DNA from: JBHJHK01 sp050330975
GTDB taxonomy: Bacteria; Pseudomonadota; Gammaproteobacteria; Competibacterales; Competibacteraceae
Direction: 5' to 3'
Length of the DNA: 12,991 nt
NCBI GenBank assembly: GCA_050330975.1
Contig: JBHJHK010000525.1
Location: 1-12,991, forward strand
In this document: one piece after another, positions 7,241 through 12,991 of the stretch
How positions within the stretch are numbered: position 1 is the stretch's first letter
Layout: each line of letters starts with the position of its first letter
The notes under the pieces: model-generated
The model's input: only the letters and a program-made list of their open reading frames with translations
Told to the model about the DNA's origin: nothing
The model's database searches: none
Made by a program: the position numbers and the translations under genes

Positions 7241-7268
7241 GTTCAGTGCCAAGAGTTCAGTGCCAAGA
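7241..7268. repeat. Tandem 14-base duplication across the tyrA stop
   Basis: GTTCAGTGCCAAGA occurs twice back to back at 7241-7254 and 7255-7268. It covers the last codons and the stop of tyrA, so the stop-bearing segment is copied once more just downstream. As 14 is not a multiple of three, the second copy is in another frame relative to tyrA. It looks like a recent replication-slippage duplication. Confidence 0.85.
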
Positions 7269-8126
7269 CAAGTTATCCCGCGCCCGTTTGGCGCGCTGGA
7301 AAATGGTCATTATAGCCGCGCCGTCCCGACGGCGGATAGCCTCTTGGAGCTGGTCTAGGTCGGCGCGAAAATCCGCCATGGCCGCCAGCAACGCCTCGCC
7401 GTTGGCCAAACAGATATCCCGCCACATGGTGGGGTCCGAGGAGGCGATACGGGTGAAGTCCCGAAACCCCCCGGCGGCATAGCGAAAAATCTCGGTGCGC
7501 TCGTCCCGCCGGGCCAGGGAATCCACCAGGGTGTAGGCCAGCATGTGGGGCAAGTGGCTGGTGGCGGCCAGCACCTGGTCGTGGTGTTCAACCCCCATGT
7601 CCACCACCTGGGCTCCGGTGGTCTGCCACAGGGCGTGGACCCGGCGCTGGGCGGCGGCGCTGGTCTCAGCCAAGGGGGTCAAGATCACCTGGCGACCCTG
7701 GAACAGCTCGGCAAAGGAGGCCTCGACCCCGCTGTGTTCGGTGCCGGCGATGGGGTGGCCGGGGACGAAGTTCTGGGGCACCACCCCGCCAAAGGCGGCC
7801 TTGGCCGCCGCCACCACCGCCCCCTTGGCGCTGGCCACATCGGTGATGACAGCATCGGGATCCGCGCCTTTCGCCACCGCCGCCAAGCAGGGAGCCACCG
7901 CCCCCAGGGGCACCGCGACGACGATCACATCGGCGCCCACCACCGCCTCGGCCACGTCCAACCCGTAGCGGTCGATTACCCCGAGGGCCACGGCGCGCTC
8001 CAGGGACTCCCGACTGCGCCCGGCCCCCACCACCACCCCCACGGCGGCCACCGCCTTGAGGGCCCGGGCCAAGGAGCCGCCGATGAGGCCGACGCCGACG
8101 ATGCAAAGACGCTCCGCGACCCGCAT
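7257..8126 (-). CDS. tyrA: Prephenate dehydrogenase
   Basis: NAD(P)-dependent prephenate dehydrogenase, 289 residues, converting prephenate to 4-hydroxyphenylpyruvate for tyrosine. The N-terminal Rossmann fold has GVGLIGGSLA at 11-20 and VIVVAVPLGAV near 68-77. Substrate-site signatures follow: HPIAGTEHSG at 124-133, ATSHLPHMLAY at 188-198 and AAGGFRDFTRIASSDPTMW at 217-235. There is no chorismate mutase domain at the N-terminus, unlike the enterobacterial T-protein, and no ACT domain at the end. In Pseudomonas this protein is fused to AroA; here the two are separate genes. Start ATG lies three bases after the hisC stop, so the two are coupled. Prephenate must come from the chorismate mutase encoded two genes upstream, or from a mutase outside the window. 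Confidence 0.95.
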   Translation of the reverse strand: MRVAERLCIVGVGLIGGSLARALKAVAAVGVVVGAGRSRESLERAVALGVIDRYGLDVAEAVVGADVIVVAVPLGAVAPCLAAVAKGADPDAVITDVASAKGAVVAAAKAAFGGVVPQNFVPGHPIAGTEHSGVEASFAELFQGRQVILTPLAETSAAAQRRVHALWQTTGAQVVDMGVEHHDQVLAATSHLPHMLAYTLVDSLARRDERTEIFRYAAGGFRDFTRIASSDPTMWRDICLANGEALLAAMADFRADLDQLQEAIRRRDGAAIMTIFQRAKRARDNLSWH

Positions 8127-8129
8127 CCC

Positions 8130-9272
8130 TCAAAGCCCCCCGGGGGCGTCCAAGTCCAACACCTCGGCCAACGCCGCCACCAGTCGGCGGTTTTCTCCCT
8201 CGGTGCCGATGGTGATGCGGACGAAGTCCTCCAGGCCGTAGTAGGCCAGGGGGCGGACGATGACGCCCTTGGGCAGCAACGCTTCGAAGACCTGACGTCC
8301 GGGGACGCCCAGGGCCACGGTGATGAAATTGCCCCCCACGGGCAGGTAGCGCCGCCCCCACTGGTCGAAGATCCGACAGAGAAAATCCCGGCCGGCGCGG
8401 TTGACGGCACGGCTTTTCTCCATGTGCTCTCGGTCGGCCAGGGCGGCGGCGGCGGCGGCCAGGGCGGGGGCACTGACGTTGAAGGGTTGGCGGGTGCGGT
8501 TCAACAGTTCCGCCACTTGGGGGTGGGCCAGGCCATAGCCCACCCGCAATCCCGCCAGGCCGTGGGCCTTGGAGAAGCTGCGGGTGACCACGAGATTGGG
8601 ATAGCGCGCCAACCAGCGGCTGGCGTCGGGGTAGTCCCGGTGGTCGACGCCGTAGTCGAAGTAGGCCTCGTCCACCACCACCAGGACATCCCCGGGCACA
8701 GCGGCGAGGAAGGCCGTCAACTCGGCCTCGGTATGCCAGGTCCCCGTGGGATTGTTGGGGTTGGCGATGAAGACCAGCCTAGTGGTGGCATCCACCTGGG
8801 CCGCCATGGCGGCGAGGTCTTGGCCGTAGGGCATGGGATGGTCGGCGGGGTTGGGGGGCGCCACCTGGGGGACGGCTCCCGCCCCCTGGGTGGCCAGGGC
8901 GTAGACGGCAAAGGAGTGGCGCGAGTACACCGCCCCCCGCTCGGGCCCCAAAAAGGCCCGGGCCAGGAGTTCCAGGATCTCGTTGGAGCCGTTGCCCAGC
9001 ACCACACAGCTGGGCTCGACGCCGTGGTGGCGGGCCACCTGGTGCTTGAACTCCCCGCCACCCCCCTCGGGATAGCGGGCGGCCCGGCCGAGGACCTCTT
9101 TGGCGGCGGCGACGGCCCCGGGGCTGGGCCCCAGGGGGTTTTCGTTGGCCGCCAGGGCGACGATGTGGTCCAGGCCGTACTCCCGGCGCAACTCGGCCTC
9201 GGGTTTGCCCGCCTGGTAGGGGGAGAGGCCGCGGATGCCCGCGTTGGCCAGGGCGGCGAAATCACAGCTCAT
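8130..9272 (-). CDS. hisC: Histidinol-phosphate aminotransferase family (HisC2-type)
   Basis: PLP-dependent fold-type I aminotransferase, 380 residues. The family interconverts imidazole acetol phosphate and histidinol phosphate; copies located in aromatic clusters may also transaminate phenylpyruvate or 4-hydroxyphenylpyruvate. Visible are ANENPLGPSP at 42-51, FIANPNNPTGT at 168-178, the PLP-nitrogen aspartate D201 in VVVDEAYFDYG and the Schiff-base lysine K235 in RSFSKAHGLAGLR, followed by RVGYG. The start ATG at 9272 overlaps the end of pheA by 11 bases and has AAGAGG upstream; a longer in-frame extension is antisense-like read-through of pheA and is rejected. Its position between pheA and tyrA argues that it serves phenylalanine/tyrosine transamination, perhaps besides histidine. 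Confidence 0.92.
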   Translation of the reverse strand: MSCDFAALANAGIRGLSPYQAGKPEAELRREYGLDHIVALAANENPLGPSPGAVAAAKEVLGRAARYPEGGGGEFKHQVARHHGVEPSCVVLGNGSNEILELLARAFLGPERGAVYSRHSFAVYALATQGAGAVPQVAPPNPADHPMPYGQDLAAMAAQVDATTRLVFIANPNNPTGTWHTEAELTAFLAAVPGDVLVVVDEAYFDYGVDHRDYPDASRWLARYPNLVVTRSFSKAHGLAGLRVGYGLAHPQVAELLNRTRQPFNVSAPALAAAAAALADREHMEKSRAVNRAGRDFLCRIFDQWGRRYLPVGGNFITVALGVPGRQVFEALLPKGVIVRPLAYYGLEDFVRITIGTEGENRRLVAALAEVLDLDAPGGL

Positions 9273-10128
9273 GGAAAACCTCTTGGGGATAACTGCCCAG
9301 CAACCGCACTTTTGAGCGTTGGTCCAGGTCTTCCAGGGCGGCGGCCAGGGGCGGGTCGTCTCTGTGGCCCTGGAGCTCGAGGAAAAACTGCATGGCATCC
9401 CGCCCCTCCCCGGCGGCGACCGCCAGGGGACGGGATTCGATAGCGGCCAAGTTGACGCCTCGGCGGGCCAGGTCGGCCAACAGCTGGGCCAGGGCCCCGG
9501 GGCGGTCGGGGGGCGAGACCATCACTTGGGTGACATCCGTCCCCGAGGGGGGCACGGGCACCCGGCTCACCACCCAGAAGCGCTTCGACACCACCTCGCC
9601 ATCCCGGCGGCGGGTGCGCTGCAACACGGCGCCGCACAGCTGGAGGTGAAAGCGAATCAGGGCGTCGACCCCAAACCGCACCGCGCCGTCGTGCCAGTAT
9701 TCCCGGGGCACCACCCCATAGTCCACGGCCCCCACCTCGGTCTCCCGCAGCACTTCCTCGAGGGTGTCAAAGGCCAACGCTTCGACGCCGTGGCCAAAGT
9801 GCTGGGCCACGGCCCCTGAAGCCCTGGTCTGTTCGCCGTCGGTGTAGGCCACCACGAGGGGGCGCTCTAGAGCCAAACAGGCGGACATGATCTCGCGATA
9901 CAGGCGCACCACGGCCATGGGGGGCAGGGGTCCTGGGTTTTGCGCCACCAGGCGCTTTAGGACCTGGGCCTCCCGCTCGGGGCGGTGGAAGTGCCCCCCC
10001 TCCCCCCGTTGGAGCTTGACCTCCGCCACCCGTTGGGCCAACTGGGCCCGCTGGTTGAACAACGCCAACAACTGGTCGTCGATGGCGTCGATGGCGGTCC
10101 GCAACTCAGTCAGGTCTTCGTCCCTCAC
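9262..10128 (-). CDS. pheA: P-protein with intact chorismate mutase and ACT domains but a collapsed prephenate dehydratase domain
   Basis: 288 residues where gammaproteobacterial P-proteins have about 360-390. Residues 1-90 are an AroQ chorismate mutase with R10, R27, K38, R52 and E53 at the positions of E. coli R11, R28, K39, R51 and E52, ending in IMSACLALERP. Residues 195-283 are an ACT domain with the Phe-binding motifs PGAL (210-213) and IESRP (230-234). The middle (about 91-189) still aligns with the dehydratase first lobe (HFGHGVEALAF, VGAVDYGVVP) but is altered: the LGPxGT motif reads YTDGEQT, VPVENS reads VPREYW, and catalytic TRF reads SKRF. About 75-80 residues of the second lobe are absent between GAVLQ (166-170) and SKRF (181-184). 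The frame is open throughout. GTG start shares GTGA with the gyrA stop. It probably converts chorismate to prephenate under ACT control but does not dehydrate it. That loss of function is inference. Confidence 0.92.
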   Translation of the reverse strand: MRDEDLTELRTAIDAIDDQLLALFNQRAQLAQRVAEVKLQRGEGGHFHRPEREAQVLKRLVAQNPGPLPPMAVVRLYREIMSACLALERPLVVAYTDGEQTRASGAVAQHFGHGVEALAFDTLEEVLRETEVGAVDYGVVPREYWHDGAVRFGVDALIRFHLQLCGAVLQRTRRRDGEVVSKRFWVVSRVPVPPSGTDVTQVMVSPPDRPGALAQLLADLARRGVNLAAIESRPLAVAAGEGRDAMQFFLELQGHRDDPPLAAALEDLDQRSKVRLLGSYPQEVFHEL

Positions 10129-12704
10129 AGCTCGGGTTCCCCGTGGTCGCCGTTGATGTCGCCGTTGGTGTCGCCGTTGGTGTCGGCCTCCACCCGCTCG
10201 ACGCCGATGAGGCGCTCTTGGGAGTGCAAGGCGATGAGCTTCACCCCCTGGGTGTTGCGGGAGGTCTTGGAGATCTCGGCGGCCCGGGTCCGCACCAAGG
10301 TGCCGGCGTTGGTGATGAGCATGACCTCGTTGAGGTCGTCCACCTGGACGGCGCCGGTCACCGGGCCGTTGCGCGGGGACGTCTGGATGGAAATCACCCC
10401 CTGCCCCCCCCGAGAGCGCCGGGGGTAGTCCTCCACGGGGGTGCGCTTGCCGTAGCCGTTGGCGGTGACGGTGAGGATGTCCCCCTCCTCGACCACGATC
10501 AAGGCGATGACTCGCTGGTCGTCCAAAAGGCGCATACCCCGCACCCCGGCGGCGGCGCGGCCCATGGCCCGCACTTCGGTCTCGGCGAAGCGCAGGGCCT
10601 TGCCGGCGTCGGAGCACAAGACGATGTCCCGCTTGCCGTCGGTAATGGCCACCCCCACCAGTTGGTCGTCGGGGCGCAGGTCGATGGCGATGATGCCGCT
10701 GGGGCGGGGACGGGAGAACTCCGAGAGGGGGGTTTTCTTCACTGTGCCCGAGGCGGTGGCGAAGAAGGCGAAGTGGTCGGCGTCGAAGGTGCGGATGGGC
10801 ACCACGGCGTTGATGCGCTCGTCGCTCTCCAAGGGCAGCAAGTTGACGATGGGTTTGCCCCTGGCACTGGGGCCGGCCTGGGGCAACTCGTAGACTTTCT
10901 TCCAGTACATCCGTCCCCGGTTGGAGAAACACAACATGGTGTCGTGGGTGTTGGCGATGAACAGCTTGTCGATGAAGTCGGCCTCTTTGACGCTGGTGGC
11001 CGAGCGTCCCCGCCCGCCCCGGCGCTGGGCCCGATAGGACGACAACGGCTGGGCTTTGACGTAGCCGGTGTGGGACAAGGTCACCACCACGTCCTCCTCG
11101 CCGATGAGGTCCTCCAAGCTCAGGTGTTGATGGTCGTCTTGGATATCGGTGCGCCGGGGGTCATTGTAGTCGGCCTTGAGGGCTTCGAGTTCGTCGCGGA
11201 TCACCCCGAGCAGCCGGTCGGGGTCGGTGAGGATGGCCAGCAACTCGCCGATGGCCCCCAAGATCCCCCGGTACTCGCCGAGGATCTTGTCTTGCTCCAG
11301 ACCCGTGAGGCGCTGGAGCTGGAGGTCCAAAATGGCCTTGGCTTGGACGAGGGACAGCCAGTAGCCGTCGGGTCCGAGGCCTCGGTTGGAGTCCAGATCG
11401 TCGGGGCGGGACAAAGCCGCACCGCTGCGGTCCAGCATCTCGGTGACCAATCCGGGAGACCAGGCCCGCCCCATGAGTTCGTCTCTGGCCTCGGCGGGAC
11501 CGGCGGCGGCCTTGATGAGCTCGATCATGGGGTCGATGTTGGCCAGGGCCACCGCCAGGCCCTCTAACACGTGGGCCCGGTTTCTGGCCTTGTTGAGCTC
11601 GAATGCCGTGCGCCGGGTCACCACCTCCCGGCGGTGGCGCAAAAACGCCTCTAGGATCTCCTTGAGATTGACCAGCCGCGGCCTGCCCTCCACCAACGCC
11701 ACCATGTTGATGCCGAACACGTGCTGGAGGGCGGTGTGTTGGTAGAGGTTGTTGAGGACCACCTCGGCCTGCTCGCCCCGCTTGACCTCGATGTAGATCC
11801 GCATGCCCTCCTTGTCGGACTCGTCCCGGAGTTCGCTGATGCCCTCGAGTTTTTTCTCCTTGACGAGGTCGGCGATCTTGGCGATGAGCCGGGCCTTGTT
11901 TACCTGGTAGGGCAATTCATTGACAATAACGGCCTCGCGGCCGCGCTTTTCATCGCTCTCAATGGTGGTCTTGGCCCGGATGTAGATCCGGCCCCGGCCG
12001 GTGAGGTAGGCGTCGCGGATGCCCTGGATACCGGAGATGGTGGCGCCGGTGGGGAAATCCGGCCCCGGGACAAGGGCCATGAGCTGTTCGACGCTGAGTT
12101 GGGGATTGTCGATGAGGGCCAGACAGGCGTCCACCACTTCCCCCAGGTTGTGGGGGGGGATGTTGGTGGCCATCCCCACGGCGATGCCGGCGGCGCCGTT
12201 GACCAATAAATTGGGGAGGCGGGCGGGGAACACCGTGGGCTCCCGCTCGGACTCGTCGTAGTTGGGAACGAAGTCGACGGTATCTTTGTCGATATCGGCC
12301 AATAGGGCCTGGGCGATGCGGGCCAAGCGCACTTCGGTGTAGCGCATGGCCGCCGGGGAATCCCCGTCGATACTGCCAAAGTTGCCCTGGCCGTCGACGA
12401 GTTCGTAGCGCATGGTGAACTCTTGGGCCATGCGCACCAGGGTGTCGTAGACGGCGCCCTCGCCATGGGGGTGGTATTTGCCGGTGGTATCGCCGCAGAC
12501 CCGGGCGGATTTCTTGTAGGCCCTGTTGTAATCCAGCCCCAATTCGCTCATGGCGAACAACACCCGGCGGTGGACGGGCTTGAGACCATCGCGGACGTCG
12601 GGCAAGGCCCGACCCACGATCACGCTCATGGCGTAATCGAGGTAGGACTGGCGCATTTCGTCTTCGAGGTTGACCGGCAGGACTTCTTTGGCAAAATCGG
12701 CCAT
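10125..12704 (-). CDS. gyrA: DNA gyrase subunit A
   Basis: 859 residues (E. coli 875); with GyrB it introduces negative supercoils. The N-terminal winged-helix/tower part begins VNLEDEMRQSYLDYAMSVIV and carries catalytic Tyr122 in AAMRYTE. The numbering matches E. coli to at least the GyrA box, QRRGGRG at 560-566, which starts the DNA-wrapping beta-pinwheel and is needed for supercoiling; this marks it as GyrA, not ParC. In the quinolone pocket the usual HGDS reads HGEG: Glu82 and Gly83, with Asp87 kept. The C-terminal tail is short with a triple NGD repeat in place of the long acidic tail of E. coli. The ATG at 12704 gives the family start; only a weak GAG precedes it. The stop overlaps pheA, with no serC between. 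Confidence 0.97.
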   Translation of the reverse strand: MADFAKEVLPVNLEDEMRQSYLDYAMSVIVGRALPDVRDGLKPVHRRVLFAMSELGLDYNRAYKKSARVCGDTTGKYHPHGEGAVYDTLVRMAQEFTMRYELVDGQGNFGSIDGDSPAAMRYTEVRLARIAQALLADIDKDTVDFVPNYDESEREPTVFPARLPNLLVNGAAGIAVGMATNIPPHNLGEVVDACLALIDNPQLSVEQLMALVPGPDFPTGATISGIQGIRDAYLTGRGRIYIRAKTTIESDEKRGREAVIVNELPYQVNKARLIAKIADLVKEKKLEGISELRDESDKEGMRIYIEVKRGEQAEVVLNNLYQHTALQHVFGINMVALVEGRPRLVNLKEILEAFLRHRREVVTRRTAFELNKARNRAHVLEGLAVALANIDPMIELIKAAAGPAEARDELMGRAWSPGLVTEMLDRSGAALSRPDDLDSNRGLGPDGYWLSLVQAKAILDLQLQRLTGLEQDKILGEYRGILGAIGELLAILTDPDRLLGVIRDELEALKADYNDPRRTDIQDDHQHLSLEDLIGEEDVVVTLSHTGYVKAQPLSSYRAQRRGGRGRSATSVKEADFIDKLFIANTHDTMLCFSNRGRMYWKKVYELPQAGPSARGKPIVNLLPLESDERINAVVPIRTFDADHFAFFATASGTVKKTPLSEFSRPRPSGIIAIDLRPDDQLVGVAITDGKRDIVLCSDAGKALRFAETEVRAMGRAAAGVRGMRLLDDQRVIALIVVEEGDILTVTANGYGKRTPVEDYPRRSRGGQGVISIQTSPRNGPVTGAVQVDDLNEVMLITNAGTLVRTRAAEISKTSRNTQGVKLIALHSQERLIGVERVEADTNGDTNGDINGDHGEPEL
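10146..10181. repeat. Three 12-base repeats in the gyrA tail
   Basis: Units of GTCGCCGTTG(A/G)T at 10146-10157, 10158-10169 and 10170-10181. On the coding strand they give three in-frame Asn-Gly-Asp steps (TNGDTNGDINGD) near the GyrA C-terminus. A unit length of 12 keeps the frame if copy number changes. Confidence 0.9.
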
Positions 12705-12764
12705 GGGCAGGGACTCGCAGTTGGGGGATCAGACTCACCCGACAGTCATGAAAATCAAACGACT

Positions 12765-12773
12765 ATTGTACCA
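12765..12773 (-). promoter_or_regulatory. Candidate extended -10 promoter of gyrA
   Basis: Read on the minus strand: TGGTACAAT, an extended -10 element (TGn plus TACAAT, five of six matches to TATAAT), in a small AT-rich island. Transcription would start near 12758, giving a leader of about 54 bases before the gyrA ATG. No -35 match is seen upstream, which is tolerable for an extended -10 promoter. As pheA, hisC and tyrA follow with no gap, this may be the main promoter for the block. Confidence 0.5.
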
Positions 12774-12798
12774 CGGCAAACCCCTTACCGGCCGCCAG

Positions 12799-12991
12799 AG
12801 CCCGCCCCCGCCCCCCCCCGTGTACCCCCCGGCCCCGGCCCCCCCCCCCCCCCCCAAAGTGCGCCAGCACCCCCCCGCGCCCCCCCCACCCCCCCACCCC
12901 CCCCCCCCCCCCGCCCCCCCCCCGCCCCCCCCCACCCCCCCCCCCCCCCGCCCCCGCGCAACGCCCCGCCCCCCCACGCGCCCCCCCCGGC
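12799..12991. other. C-homopolymer-rich terminal stretch, probable artefact
   Basis: From about 12799 the + strand becomes almost entirely C, with scattered G, A and T and runs of ten or more C, continuing to the end. Open frames through it give only Gly/Arg/Ala strings on the minus strand. The change from normal promoter-like DNA at 12765-12798 is gradual. This looks like a decaying read end (poly-G on the complementary strand) assembled at the end of a contig; no biological feature is supported. Confidence 0.75.

Noticed and set aside
7545..9443. 632-codon open frame on the + strand opposite tyrA and hisC
   Set aside because: Its product is Gly/His/Arg/Pro-rich with no recognisable domain, and the minus strand carries two clear enzymes with all catalytic motifs. 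It is a shadow caused by high GC.
9586..9624. A frameshift as the cause of the short pheA
   Set aside because: The frame is open and conserved on both sides and the missing lobe is not found in the other frames; motif changes also extend beyond the gap.
10129..10932. N-terminal extension of pheA back into gyrA sequence
   Set aside because: The extra 268 residues are Arg/His/Gly-rich out-of-frame gyrA sequence; the chorismate mutase begins right after the GTG at 10128.
10143..11567. 474-codon open frame on the + strand opposite gyrA
   Set aside because: Low-complexity Gly/Val/Asp composition and no domain; gyrA on the other strand is certain.
12735..12977. 80-codon minus-strand frame rich in Gly upstream of gyrA
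   Set aside because: It lies in the poly-C artefact and covers the likely gyrA promoter.

Overview
The window is a GC-rich stretch in which every convincing gene lies on the minus strand. Gene content and order are those of the classical gammaproteobacterial gyrA-to-pyrF housekeeping block. In transcription order (right to left) it reads gyrA, pheA, hisC, tyrA, aroA, cmk, rpsA, ihfB, lapA, lapB, pyrF, then a ComEA-like helix-hairpin-helix gene. The presence of lapA/lapB (LPS-level control), ihfB and rpsA beside cmk, and hisC-tyrA-aroA in the Pseudomonas-like order point to a high-GC gammaproteobacterium. I cannot place it below class. serC, which usually sits between gyrA and pheA, is absent.

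Right end (about 12800-12991): almost pure C on the + strand, probably an artefact at a contig end. Just inside it are a plausible extended -10 promoter and gyrA. From gyrA to tyrA (7257-12704) the genes overlap or nearly touch: pheA starts inside the gyrA stop (GTGA), hisC starts inside the pheA end, and tyrA starts 3 bases after hisC. This looks like one translationally coupled gyrase/aromatic amino acid operon. A 142-base gap with a strong hairpin precedes aroA, which is followed closely by cmk, then an 82-base leader with a hairpin before rpsA, then ihfB. lapA, lapB and pyrF form a tightly packed group. A 137-base leader full of inverted repeats separates pyrF from the ComEA-like gene.

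The most unusual gene is pheA. It should encode the bifunctional P-protein (chorismate mutase, prephenate dehydratase, ACT regulatory domain). The chorismate mutase and ACT domains are intact, but the dehydratase domain has lost about 75-80 residues, and its three signature motifs are changed. This looks like an in-frame conversion into a regulated chorismate mutase. Because the neighbouring TyrA has no chorismate mutase domain of its own, keeping this activity would make sense for tyrosine synthesis, while phenylpyruvate formation would have to happen elsewhere or be absent.

Other points of note: cmk is split by a frame break exactly at a run of nine G; GyrA has Glu82-Gly83 in the quinolone pocket; the ComEA-like leader can fold so that part of its Shine-Dalgarno sequence is paired; and all three longer intergenic gaps contain strong hairpins without T tracts. 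The rest looks like ordinary core genome. I see no mobile element, CRISPR array, tRNA or rRNA.
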